A DNA stretch of 64,000 bases, from the NCBI GenBank assembly GCA_013285645.1, contig JABDHJ010000003.1, forward strand, positions 1-64,000. Direction: 5' to 3'. Positions 40,941-48,999 of this stretch are shown in pieces. Every line of letters starts with the position of its first letter. Position 1 is the stretch's first letter. The position numbers and the translations under genes are program-made. The stretch is from Verrucomicrobiota bacterium (GTDB lineage Bacteria > Verrucomicrobiota > Verrucomicrobiia > Methylacidiphilales > UBA1321). The notes beneath the pieces were generated by a model. That model was not told where the DNA came from and did not search any database. It saw nothing but the letters and a program-made list of their open reading frames with translations.

Positions 40941-41870
40941 ATGGATGAGCTGCGGGTGAATGTTGAGAACGTGATTCGCTTGGTGGGAATTGATCAGTGC
41001 GGCTTGGCCACCTTCACCACCCGTCGTAACTGCACCTTGGAAGAGTTCCAGAGGCTTTGGAATAGTTACGTGACCAATGTCCTCCGTCCTCGCTTCGGAA
41101 ATGCCATCACGGTCATTGAGGCGCAAATGCGGGGGGCTCCTCACGCCCATTGCTTCATGTACGTCGCGAAGGACGTTAGGACGGGCGCACGGTGGATCAG
41201 GAGAGGGAAGAGGTGGATGCTGGCGAAATACTCTGGCAACCCTGCGCTGCGCGAAATTCAGGCATTCCTGTATCAGACATGGAACTGTTATTGTCGGTCG
41301 CAACACGGCACGTCAAACGAGGTCATGGGCACGGCTCACTTTCTGCCAACCCGCCAGAATGCCGAGTCGATTGCGGTGTACCTGGCTAAGTATGTCGTTA
41401 AGGGGATCGAGCATCGCCCGCCTGAATGGCAGAACAAAAGTCTCGTCCGCTACATTGACCCACGGAAGCGGTTTCGGATGGTCTACCGGCGGCGGGCACG
41501 GTGCACGGTTCATGCGGTCCAGTCGCGGATCAAGCTACGCGAGTTCTGTTACTGGCGTCTGGGCCGTCAAACAACGGAGAAGTGGATTGCGGACGGCAAG
41601 AGCCCCCTCGATCTCCTGCGCGAGGTTATCGGGCCAGACTGGTATTGGAAAAATCGGGACAAGATCCACTCAATGCCAATACCTGAAAATACCGTTTCTC
41701 TCGGATTCGTCTTGCCGGAGAGGCACACGACTAGTCCCCTTCTTGATATAGGATGTTACCGAACTTCCAAGGGTGGCTGGTGTAAAACTACTTGGGCGGG
41801 GGAACCACCGGCTGCGTCATGGTGTATTTCGCCAGCTGTTGATTCTGAAGACTCAGATGATCCGTTTTAA
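40941..41870 (+). CDS. HUH-type rolling-circle replication initiator
   Basis: About 309 residues. Motif 1 is LATFTTRR (residues 22-29), motif 2 the metal-binding HUH H68-A-H70 in GAPHAHCFMYV, and motif 3 has Y147 and Y151 in YLAKYVVK, the nicking tyrosine context. This is the set seen in Rep proteins of small plasmids and filamentous or micro-type phages, which nick one strand to start rolling-circle copying. No helicase domain. ATG 40941 is used; the open frame from a TTG at 40827 adds a Pro/Ala-rich leader. Two Tyr are spaced by three residues, as in some superfamily I Reps. Confidence 0.82.
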   Translation: MDELRVNVENVIRLVGIDQCGLATFTTRRNCTLEEFQRLWNSYVTNVLRPRFGNAITVIEAQMRGAPHAHCFMYVAKDVRTGARWIRRGKRWMLAKYSGNPALREIQAFLYQTWNCYCRSQHGTSNEVMGTAHFLPTRQNAESIAVYLAKYVVKGIEHRPPEWQNKSLVRYIDPRKRFRMVYRRRARCTVHAVQSRIKLREFCYWRLGRQTTEKWIADGKSPLDLLREVIGPDWYWKNRDKIHSMPIPENTVSLGFVLPERHTTSPLLDIGCYRTSKGGWCKTTWAGEPPAASWCISPAVDSEDSDDPF

Positions 41871-41889
41871 GATCGCTCTTGAAATAATG

Positions 41890-42447
41890 CTAGCCATCTC
41901 GTTGGGCTGGGTCGGTCGGTGGTTCTGGTGGGAGAATTTTCAGTGGGGTAAACTGCATCTTCCTCATCGTATCTCTCTCCAACAAAACATCCTCGTTGGC
42001 GGCAATGTCACCAAACCCAAAAGCTAAGTGATGCTCCAAGCGGTCCTTGGGATTGGTGGCGATGTCGAGAAGTGGCCAATTCGCTGCCCATTCAGGGTAT
42101 TCTTCGGCAGGGCGCAGGTTGGGTTTTTCAGTAAAAAACGAGACATTACATGAAAAGTCGTAGCCGTTGTACAAGTCATAGACTTTGCTGCCTCGTGTGT
42201 AGAAGGTAACCCAGTTACCATGATACCGGTGCTCTATTTCGGCAACGATACCAAAGCCCCCACGTAGTACCCCATTCCATTTAAAAAGTTCTACGAGATG
42301 GAAGTGAAATGGTTCAGGGACTGTTCCGGGTGGGCAATCATCAAAGTAGCTCCATCCCCATCCATAAACAGGTTTACAAAAAAGGCTCTTACCAACGAAA
42401 GCTAGTGTTGATGACGCTAATTGTGATGGAAGGTACGCGGTCGTCAT
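41890..42447 (-). CDS. Element-borne protein of unknown function
   Basis: 185 residues, soluble, rich in aromatic residues (GWGWSYFDDCPPG, HRYHGNWVTFY, YDLYNGYDFSCNVSFF). No signal peptide, membrane helix or recognised motif. It lies on the strand opposite to rep and ends 20 bases from the rep stop. AT-richer than the chromosome. As cargo of a small mobile element it could act in defence or exclusion, but nothing in the sequence shows this. Confidence 0.6.
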   Translation of the reverse strand: MTTAYLPSQLASSTLAFVGKSLFCKPVYGWGWSYFDDCPPGTVPEPFHFHLVELFKWNGVLRGGFGIVAEIEHRYHGNWVTFYTRGSKVYDLYNGYDFSCNVSFFTEKPNLRPAEEYPEWAANWPLLDIATNPKDRLEHHLAFGFGDIAANEDVLLERDTMRKMQFTPLKILPPEPPTDPAQRDG

Positions 42448-42646
42448 CTCGTCATAAAAATATGGCTCGAGCAGCGGGCTAACAACTCTTTTATCTGTGT
42501 GGGTGATTTTCCGAACAACCGGAGCATGAGGGTGGAACCCTCATAAATGTAAAGCTCAGGGCCACTATGCTTAGCTGTGAGTTTGGGAGGCAAGAGCAAA
42601 TGGTGTTGTGCGGCCAAAGCTCGCCACCTTAAAAGTAATGCAGTAT
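42448..42646. other. Element gap without a recognised gene
   Basis: AT-rich, with a short hairpin GAGGGTGGAACCCTC at 42528-42542. This could hold the promoter of the minus-strand unknown gene or an origin for the Rep protein; no nick-site motif was recognised. Confidence 0.35.
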
Positions 42647-42880
42647 TCAGTCGCGAGTTGGATCATATGCCAGCGGATTGACAGAGTCACAAAAGAGGAT
42701 TAGTGTCTCCACATATTCGGGCCGACCAATATATTGGTGCAAAAGATCACAGGCTAAACCGTAATGGGGCCTGATTAAGAAGTCACCAAGTCGCATAGAG
42801 CCCACAAACAAAACGTCAGTCGTGGTTTCGTTTGTATCTGTGTCTCCTTTGGAGATGCCGGGCGGAGCCTCAAGTTTCAA
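42647..42880 (-). CDS. Possible small element protein
   Basis: An open frame of 77 residues (starts MKLEAPPGISKGD; contains VLFVGSMRLGDFLIRPHYG). It is divergent from the candidate excisionase, 12 bases away. The composition is protein-like but there is no family match I can name, and it could be chance. Confidence 0.3.
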   Translation of the reverse strand: MKLEAPPGISKGDTDTNETTTDVLFVGSMRLGDFLIRPHYGLACDLLHQYIGRPEYVETLILFCDSVNPLAYDPTRD

Positions 42881-42892
42881 GTTGGAGGTGGT

Positions 42893-43174
42893 ATGCGACG
42901 GAAATACTCAGACGAAGAGGTGCGGGCTCGTGCCAAGCAGGGCATGGCGCTCAATCTGCAAGAATTGGCAACGGCGACGGGGTACGGCTACTCAACAATT
43001 CGGACATGGCATGAAAATGGAATGCCGTTGTTGGATGGTCGGATCACGATGAAGGAGGCGCTCTCTTGGCGAAAACAATACGAGCGAACTAGGCAGTCGG
43101 GATCGCAATCGCAGACTCGTACTGTCTTACATCATCCACTCCTAACCTCTGGTAAATCCGGTGTACCAGCGTAG
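42893..43174 (+). CDS. Candidate excisionase (small helix-turn-helix protein)
   Basis: 93 residues. NLQELATATGYGYSTIRTWH is a MerR/Xis-type helix-turn-helix and a basic segment follows (SWRKQYERTR). Small winged-helix proteins of this size beside an integrase usually set the direction of recombination. Its 3' end overlaps the integrase 3' end by 86 bases, tail to tail, so the true stop could be functionally constrained by both. No RBS stands out apart from GGAGGTGGT 6 bases before the ATG, which is good. Confidence 0.65.
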   Translation: MRRKYSDEEVRARAKQGMALNLQELATATGYGYSTIRTWHENGMPLLDGRITMKEALSWRKQYERTRQSGSQSQTRTVLHHPLLTSGKSGVPA

Positions 43175-44132
43175 ACGAATGGTTGACCAGGCGCATGGCT
43201 GCGGACAACGGCACGCCGGCGCGGGCCAGTCTGGTGACAAAGGTGACTCGTGCACAGTGGAAGCAAAGCTCGGGGCGTTTCAATTCGTGTCGGAAGAAAC
43301 ACCACCAGTTCTTGCCAAGCATCGTCGGCGGATTGTCCAAGGTGTACTTGGCTCCCGAGTTCTTCAACTCCAGCAGCATTGGCTCCAGCGCGGTCGGCAT
43401 GGGTACGCTAAAGGCACGAGACTTTCCGCCCTTGGGATTGGCGAAGGTGATCGTCTTGCGTTTGAAGTCAACGTCACGGAGAGCAATCTGTGTCTCGGAC
43501 TGGCGGCATCCGGTGTGGATCGCAATTTCAAAGCTGATCTGCATCCAACGGTCGCGATTCTTCAACGCGGTCCTGATCTGGATGATGTCCTCGTCGGTCA
43601 ACTCGGGCTTCTCCTTGGATTCCTCCTTTGCCACGCCGAGCCGATCACAGGGGTTACCCTTGGCGTAACCAAGCCTGACCGCCTGACGCATGATGATACG
43701 GAGAACCTTCATGTCGTTCAGGGCGGTGTTGAGCTTCACCGTGCGGCCGCCCCGCTTGCGGTATTCGGTGCGCCATTTCAGATAACCCAGAGCATCCTGA
43801 TACGTCAGTTCGCTGGGGTTGGAAATGCGCCGCTCCCGCAAGTAAAGATGGAGCCAACTCCAACCGAGCATATAGCGGTCAAACGTGCGTGGTGTTTTAC
43901 AGTGACGTTTCAGGAAGGGGGCAACCCAGTCCTCCCAGCGTTCAATAGGCGTATGGGTGGCCTTCTCGTGCTCACGCGCGGCCATCTCTGCTTCGAGTGC
44001 GCGGGCCTGTTTGTGGTGGCTGGGATCGTCCTTCCTGAACTTCGTGCTTTGGAACTTCCGTTTGCCGGTCGAGGGTTCAATGAATTTGACCCACCAGTAA
44101 GACGAGTCCTTCCGATCGACGAGGGATGCCAT
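43089..44132 (-). CDS. int: Tyrosine-type site-specific integrase
   Basis: About 347 residues. An N-terminal SAM-like core-binding domain (residues ~70-170) precedes the catalytic domain with Arg in HTGCRQSETQIALRDV, Lys in NPKGGKSRAF, H-x-x-R as HCARVTFVTRL, the second His in MRLVNHSS and nucleophile Tyr in HRIYQRLG. All catalytic residues are present, so it should be active. It is 94 bases from the right attachment copy. The ATG at 44132 (MASLVDRKDSS) is preferred to 44168. Confidence 0.93.
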   Translation of the reverse strand: MASLVDRKDSSYWWVKFIEPSTGKRKFQSTKFRKDDPSHHKQARALEAEMAAREHEKATHTPIERWEDWVAPFLKRHCKTPRTFDRYMLGWSWLHLYLRERRISNPSELTYQDALGYLKWRTEYRKRGGRTVKLNTALNDMKVLRIIMRQAVRLGYAKGNPCDRLGVAKEESKEKPELTDEDIIQIRTALKNRDRWMQISFEIAIHTGCRQSETQIALRDVDFKRKTITFANPKGGKSRAFSVPMPTALEPMLLELKNSGAKYTLDNPPTMLGKNWWCFFRHELKRPELCFHCARVTFVTRLARAGVPLSAAMRLVNHSSTLVHRIYQRLGVDDVRQYESAIAIPTA

Positions 44133-44225
44133 GAAGCGAAACGTACCAAGCGTACCAAAATCAATCAAATCAAATATGACTCCACTCTGACAGACAACAC
44201 TTTATGACAATCAATAACAGCATAT

Positions 44226-44275
44226 CTACACACGAGGGTTCGATTTCATCCGCCCGCTCTCCTCTCATAACTGAG
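44226..44275 (+). other. Attachment site, right (displaced tRNA 3' copy)
   Basis: CTACACACGAGGGTTCGATT then TCATCCGCCCGCTCTCCTCT and CATAACTGAG. It differs from the left copy at three positions, two of them in the T-stem, where the copy is no longer under selection as a tRNA. A hairpin GCCCTCTGAAGGGC follows at 44291. Confidence 0.9.
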
Positions 44276-44311
44276 GAGTGTCCACCAAACGCCCTCTGAA
44301 GGGCATCCTCT

Positions 44312-44509
44312 TTGGAGGGCACACAGGAGTCGATTGCCTGCCCTATTTGTGAATGGGGCAACGTGGTCAATGACCTCTGCTCGTTCTGCGGTGCAACTTT
44401 TCTGTGGCGAGCGGATCACTCTCCCAAAGCAACTCACCTGCGTGCATTGGAGGTCGTCAAAAGCGCCAAGGTATGGGCTAAGCGGCGAGGTGCTTTTAGA
44501 GTGGCGTGA
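44312..44509 (+). CDS. Possible small zinc-ribbon protein
   Basis: 65 residues with two CXXC pairs (ACPICEWGNVVNDLCSFCGATF), the pattern of a zinc ribbon, then a basic helix. It begins at a TTG just past the right attachment site, and its last 14 bases overlap the endonuclease gene's 3' end. The start is weak; the Cys spacing is the only support. Confidence 0.4.
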   Translation: MEGTQESIACPICEWGNVVNDLCSFCGATFLWRADHSPKATHLRALEVVKSAKVWAKRRGAFRVA

Positions 44510-45362
44510 ACAATGTCGCCGATGAAATCTTCGACTGAAGAGCTTTGATAATCTGGTCGAGCTCAACCCGCGCTTCGGCCTGTAATGCTAGGCACTGCGC
44601 AATGCCAGCGGTATCCGTGCTCAATCGAGACTGAAGGGTCAACCGATACGCATTGTCCGGCTGTTTAGACATGCGGTAAGCATGAAAATGCATGGAATCT
44701 CCGATCGTCGGGGGATTACTCAAATGCCCGAAATTAAATTCCTTGGTCATGTATGCGAGGAGTTTGTCCTGCGTTACGAGCACAAGCTTCTTATTGACGT
44801 GTTCGAAGGTTTGAATTTTATGGTGCATCTGGACGAGAATAGTCTTCGCCGTCATCTTCCAATTCATCCCGTAGGATTTGTCAGATTCCTCGGCATCGTC
44901 GTTTCTTAACACCCCAAGTTCCTTCAATAGCCGTTGCCTTTCTGGCCAAACTGTACCTGTGGTATCAAGAGTCTGTAGCTCTATGCCAACGAAGTCCCTA
45001 ACTCGTCCCTCTCTCGCCGAAACGAGAAAGTAATCCACGCTGCCACCCGGAATTGTGACCTCGGACACGATATGGAGGTCGTTACCGGGTTCGTGTGTCG
45101 TGAGGAGGTGCAGGCAATCGATAAAAATCTGTCGTCGATCAATTAGGCGTGTCGGACAGATGATGACAGGCTCTTTGGGGTTTCCGTAAAGAACGGTGCA
45201 GGTGCCAATTGAAATATCAGGATTGCTTTTTCTGACCTTGTAACAGCGTTTCCCAAGGAAAGGGCATTCCTGGTGTTGGACTACAAGATTCCAATTCTGA
45301 TCGGGCTTATCAGAGGAGTGCCCAAAAATCTCGACTACATTGCTCATACAAGGCTTCTGCAT
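44496..45362 (-). CDS. NotI-like type II restriction endonuclease
   Basis: 288 residues. The NotI-type iron-binding Cys4 set appears as C33, C40, C55 and C69 (CPFLGKRC ... GTCTVLYG ... IICP). A PD-(D/E)XK core follows: VDYFLVS with the Asp, then FVGIELQT with E-x-Q. NotI-family enzymes cut long GC-rich sites; the site here is not predictable. Its start overlaps the methyltransferase 3' end by 19 bases (an ATG at 45347 is also possible), so the two are co-expressed. AT-rich relative to the chromosome. Confidence 0.82.
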   Translation of the reverse strand: MQKPCMSNVVEIFGHSSDKPDQNWNLVVQHQECPFLGKRCYKVRKSNPDISIGTCTVLYGNPKEPVIICPTRLIDRRQIFIDCLHLLTTHEPGNDLHIVSEVTIPGGSVDYFLVSAREGRVRDFVGIELQTLDTTGTVWPERQRLLKELGVLRNDDAEESDKSYGMNWKMTAKTILVQMHHKIQTFEHVNKKLVLVTQDKLLAYMTKEFNFGHLSNPPTIGDSMHFHAYRMSKQPDNAYRLTLQSRLSTDTAGIAQCLALQAEARVELDQIIKALQSKISSATLFTPL

Positions 45363-46477
45363 CTTTCTTCGGCAAAATCGAGATACTGCCTTGAAAGATC
45401 GATTCCGATAGATTTTCGTCCTAAATTACGCGCCGCCAAAAGCGTGGTCCCTGTTCCGCAGAAGGGGTCGAATACAATTCCCTCGTTTGGGCAGGTTGCG
45501 AGTAGGGGGAGTCGGCAAAGATCCTCCGGATATGGAGCAAAATGGTATTCGCGGTTCTGGGTGTCTTCAGGAATGATGTCCCAGACATCAGTAGGCTTGC
45601 TGCCATTTGGATGATAGCGCAGAAAATAAAAACCCTTGTCGCGAAGCTCCTTGGCGCGACCGGAAAGTCTTTCGCTATCCGAATGTGTGGCTCGCTGCTG
45701 GGAACGAATTATCATCCTGAAATCGGAAACCTTCCCGGCAACGATATCGGAGAGCATGCTGTTAAGCTCCTGCAATGCGTTAACTTTCTGTTCTGGGCTG
45801 AGATCGGTCGAGAGTTCGATTTGTCTCTTGTAGCGAATGCCTGAGACGCCTGTTGCAGAGATTACCGAACCATTGACGATTTTGGCTTCACGCGGTTTCG
45901 AGCGTATTGCGTCTGCATCGTAGTAGTAATTTTTGGCCTGCTTAACAAAATGGAAAATATTCTCATGAACATTGCCGAGGCGATCTTTGGAGTTATCCAT
46001 TCCACTTTTAACCTTATTCCAAATTACGCTGTTTCTAAGTACCCAGCCTTGTCTGTCTGTAAGCTCGAACGCTAACCGCCACGGTATTCCGAGGAGTCCC
46101 TTATTCGCGTAGCTGTCGCCGATGTTCAGCCAGAATGAACCGGTGGGCTTAAGTACCCGCTTCAACTCTAAAAATACCAAGGCGAGGTCTTTGACGAAAT
46201 CTTTGTAGTCCGATTCGTTGCCTATTCCGCCGCTTTCATATTCACGTTTTCCCCAATAAGGAGGCGAGGTCATTACACAGTCGATTGAGTCGTTCGGAAA
46301 TTCTTTGAGCGTGCTAAGCGCATCCCCGTGTAGAAGCAATGGCTGCAGGGATGTGCCAAGCGTGTATCTCTCGACGGCGTAACGATAGGACTTGGTGACA
46401 ATATTAGGTGTTGCTGCGCTATCGAAAGTAATCTCCCTCAGGTCTTCGGGGCATTTAGATGTCTGTGCGGGTGTCAC
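45344..46477 (-). CDS. DNA methyltransferase (beta-type, N4-cytosine or N6-adenine)
   Basis: 377 residues. Catalytic motif IV TSPPYW is at 70-75 and the SAM-binding motif I FCGTGTT lies near residue 340, the beta-class order. TSPPYW is usual for N4-cytosine enzymes but also occurs in N6-adenine ones. GSFWLNIGDSYANKG and FHFVKQAKNYYYDADAIR are typical of the class. It protects the host from the endonuclease encoded directly downstream. Confidence 0.92.
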   Translation of the reverse strand: MTPAQTSKCPEDLREITFDSAATPNIVTKSYRYAVERYTLGTSLQPLLLHGDALSTLKEFPNDSIDCVMTSPPYWGKREYESGGIGNESDYKDFVKDLALVFLELKRVLKPTGSFWLNIGDSYANKGLLGIPWRLAFELTDRQGWVLRNSVIWNKVKSGMDNSKDRLGNVHENIFHFVKQAKNYYYDADAIRSKPREAKIVNGSVISATGVSGIRYKRQIELSTDLSPEQKVNALQELNSMLSDIVAGKVSDFRMIIRSQQRATHSDSERLSGRAKELRDKGFYFLRYHPNGSKPTDVWDIIPEDTQNREYHFAPYPEDLCRLPLLATCPNEGIVFDPFCGTGTTLLAARNLGRKSIGIDLSRQYLDFAEERCRSLV

Positions 46478-46580
46478 GGGAAAATTGCTTCATCGCCTAA
46501 CGAGCCACTATCAAAACAGGTGGAAGGCATTAGGGCAAATAATTCTGCCAAGCCGGAGCATACACCCCATGAAAACAGCG

Positions 46581-47156
46581 TTACCTGCTAAGGTTGAAAC
46601 GTCCGTATTTTTCTTTGAATGCCTCATGATGAGGTGAGGCCTCATCAGAAAGCGCCAGATGAGCCGTCCTTCTTTTAAGCAAATTGCCTTTAAGAAATAA
46701 TTTTTGGCATTGATTACGAAGGCGTTTAGAGATCGACGTGCAGAAATAGGCGTTTCCCTTGACCACCTCGCGAACAGCTTCGGCCAGGGCTGGTGTCGAA
46801 GATTGCTTAATCAGATATCCGGATGCGCCAAAGATCACGGCTTGCTGAAGGTATTCGGGATCGGGGTGCGCGGAAAGAATGAGTACTTTCGCTGCGGGGA
46901 AAGCCTTGAGAATTTGCCTCGTTGCTTCCAGTCCGTTCAGGAACGGCATGGCGATGTCCATGATAATAGCCTCGGGACGAAGGCCCATGCTTAGCCGTAC
47001 CGCTTCACACCCGTTCTTTGCCTCCCCAATGACCTCAATGTCTCCGTCTGATTCAATCAATAATTTTAAGGACTTGCGGAAGCCCGCATGATCCTCGGCC
47101 AAGAGAACCGTAATTTGCTTGATGGGTAAGGCAGCGATGAGTCCTTGTCTTTTCAT
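46581..47156 (-). CDS. NarL-type response regulator lacking its HTH domain
   Basis: 191 residues. The receiver domain is whole: VLLAEDHAGF with the acidic pair, phospho-acceptor Asp in EAIIMDIAMPFLNG, LILSAH (switch) and LIKQSS (Lys). After the usual linker (SISKRLRNQCQ ... LLKRRTAHL) a LuxR-type HTH is expected, but the sequence becomes SDEASPHHEAFKEKYGRF and stops. Either a deletion removed the HTH or it now works by protein contact only. It is divergent from the first kinase gene. Confidence 0.82.
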   Translation of the reverse strand: MKRQGLIAALPIKQITVLLAEDHAGFRKSLKLLIESDGDIEVIGEAKNGCEAVRLSMGLRPEAIIMDIAMPFLNGLEATRQILKAFPAAKVLILSAHPDPEYLQQAVIFGASGYLIKQSSTPALAEAVREVVKGNAYFCTSISKRLRNQCQKLFLKGNLLKRRTAHLALSDEASPHHEAFKEKYGRFNLSR

Positions 47157-47504
47157 TTTATGTAAATGGGTGTGTTAAAAAAAAAATCCGAGCCGCACTG
47201 CCCAATCACGAACTTAACTTTAAGCCGAGAGCCGCAATAAGAACGAGATCAGATGCTTATCGCGAAGTAACATAGGGCTGAATATCATCCGGAGGATATG
47301 GGGTGTTTACCCCATTGGAGGGAATGACCGGACATCGATAGATTATTGGCGAAGGATCAAATAACGAAAACTCAACAAGATAACGACGAAACAAATCCCT
47401 ATTGTTTTTAACTACAGCCCCCATGATTGTCCGAAAGCACTTGCGAAAACGTCAAGATGCAGGGGCAAGGTCACCGGGGACCGATCCTGATAAGAGGTCT
47501 TACC
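47157..47504. promoter_or_regulatory. Divergent control region between response regulator and kinase
   Basis: 348 bases without a gene. A run of A residues is at 47178-47188. The palindrome ATGGGGTGTTTACCCCAT is at 47298-47315. A ribosome-binding stretch AAGAGG precedes the kinase ATG by about 7 bases. No clear sigma-70 boxes could be fixed. Confidence 0.5.
47298..47315. promoter_or_regulatory. Palindrome ATGGGGT-N4-ACCCCAT, copy 1
   Basis: Perfect 7-base arms around GTTT. The only other copy noticed in the window is at 52406-52423, before the kai operon. A shared operator for a dimeric regulator is likely. Confidence 0.6.
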
Positions 47505-48926
47505 ATGCCGAAAAAGCCCAGCACTTCTCCCAATGCCAACGAAATGCGCCGTCGTGCCGAGGCCCGGATTAAAGGACGGCATACGCATCTCACTCCACCT
47601 CGATCAGAAGCCGATACGACGCGACTTCTTCACGAATTGCAGGTCCACCAAATCGAACTGGAGATGCAGAACGCCGAGCTCCAGGAAGCCAGGGACAAGT
47701 CGGAGACTCTGCTGGAAACGTATACCGACCTCTACGATTTCGCACCAATCGGCTACTTCTCGGTTGATGAACAAGGTCTGATCCTGGAGGTGAATCTGGC
47801 CGGGGCCGCCTTGCTTGGCATCGAACGGTCCCGATTAATCAACCAACGCCTGCAAGGTTTTGTCGATCCGCCAAGTCGAATAGCTTTCCTCACCTTCTTT
47901 AAAAAAATATTTGCAGGCCCTGGAAAACAGATATGTCAGATGCCGCTTCTGAATGAGCGCAGCATGCCTTTTTGGGCGGATCTTCAGGCTGCCTCCGCGA
48001 GTTCCCAACGGGGCAGGCGAAATTGGTGTCGATTGGCAGTCTCGGACGTTACCGCGCTCAAGCAGGCGGAGGAAGTACGACGAAGCCTGGAAGGAATGGC
48101 CGCGTCGAACAGGGAGTTAAAACTGGAAATTGTTCAAAGGCGGAAAGCGGAGATGGACCTCAAGAAGAGCGAGGCACACTACGCTCAATTGTTTGAACAG
48201 TCGCTAAACATGCAGGAACAGTTGCGGCACCTGTCCCGCCAACTTCTCCTGACCCAGGAGGAAGAGCGCAAGCGGATCAGCCGTGAGTTGCATGATGAAA
48301 TCGTCCAGACCCTGGTGGGTATCAATGTGCATCTTGCATCATTGACCGTGGTAGGTTCGCTCAATCTTAAGGATCTCAGGAAAAAAATCGCCCGGACACA
48401 ACGTCTTGTCGAAAAATCGGTGACCATCGTTCATCGGTTTGCCCGTGAATTGCGCCCGACGGTGCTGGATGACCTGGGGTTGATACCCGCCCTCGAAGCC
48501 TTTATCAAAGATTTTATAAAAAGGACGAAAATAAAGGTTCACTTTAAGGCCTATGCCGAGGTGGAACAACTGAGCAGTACCCAGCGGATTGTGCTTTATC
48601 GCGTGGCCCAGTCAGCCCTGGCCAATGTCCACAAACATGCTCATGCCAGCGAGGCGAAAGTGAGCATTCGCAAGCTCCAGGGCACCATTCGCCTGGAAAT
48701 CCATGACAACGGCAAATCCTTTGAAATGGAACGCGTCATGTTTGCCAAAAGGCACAAACGATTGGGACTGCTTGGTTCACGGGAACGGGTGGAAATGGTC
48801 GGCGGAAAATTTCGAGTTGAATCCGCGCCGGGCCAAGGCACCACCATCAGCGCGGAGATCCCGATCAGAGACGAAGGACCCAAAGACCAATCGAAGACCT
48901 CTCGTAAAACCAAGCGCGTTGGGTAG
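47505..48926 (+). CDS. PAS-domain sensor histidine kinase, NarX type
   Basis: About 473 residues, cytoplasmic. N-terminal coiled coil (ELQVHQIELEMQNAELQEARD), PAS domain (APIGYFSVDEQGLILEVNLA, ~95-215), second coiled coil, HisKA_3 with phospho-acceptor His in ISRELHDEIVQTLVG, and an ATPase domain (NVHKHAHASEAKVSI, HDNGKSF, RLGLLGSRERVEMVGG). No membrane helix, so it senses an internal signal. ATG 47505 has AAGAGG upstream; an earlier frame start at 47427 is less likely. The divergent response regulator is its natural partner. Confidence 0.9.
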   Translation: MPKKPSTSPNANEMRRRAEARIKGRHTHLTPPRSEADTTRLLHELQVHQIELEMQNAELQEARDKSETLLETYTDLYDFAPIGYFSVDEQGLILEVNLAGAALLGIERSRLINQRLQGFVDPPSRIAFLTFFKKIFAGPGKQICQMPLLNERSMPFWADLQAASASSQRGRRNWCRLAVSDVTALKQAEEVRRSLEGMAASNRELKLEIVQRRKAEMDLKKSEAHYAQLFEQSLNMQEQLRHLSRQLLLTQEEERKRISRELHDEIVQTLVGINVHLASLTVVGSLNLKDLRKKIARTQRLVEKSVTIVHRFARELRPTVLDDLGLIPALEAFIKDFIKRTKIKVHFKAYAEVEQLSSTQRIVLYRVAQSALANVHKHAHASEAKVSIRKLQGTIRLEIHDNGKSFEMERVMFAKRHKRLGLLGSRERVEMVGGKFRVESAPGQGTTISAEIPIRDEGPKDQSKTSRKTKRVG

Positions 48927-48999
48927 ACTATGGACCAGTCACTCCTGGTAGGACTTCAATTTACTAGGATTTAGATATAAAGCCGACGGCTTCTGAGTC

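Larger units (their letters stand above)
40609..44275. mobile_element. Integrated element at tRNA-Gly with HUH Rep and tyrosine integrase
   Basis: A 3.6-kb insertion between two copies of the tRNA 3' region. It holds a rolling-circle-type Rep gene, two unknown minus-strand genes, a candidate excisionase and a tyrosine integrase next to the right end. No mobilisation, capsid or transfer gene is recognised. The combination of a HUH Rep with a tRNA-targeting integrase suggests a small integrative plasmid or an integrated single-stranded-DNA virus relative. Confidence 0.85.

Noticed and set aside
42478-42490. CTAACAAC box resembling an integron attC core
   Set aside because: No paired GTTRRRY core or integron integrase could be found nearby; the same holds for GCCTAACG near 46494.
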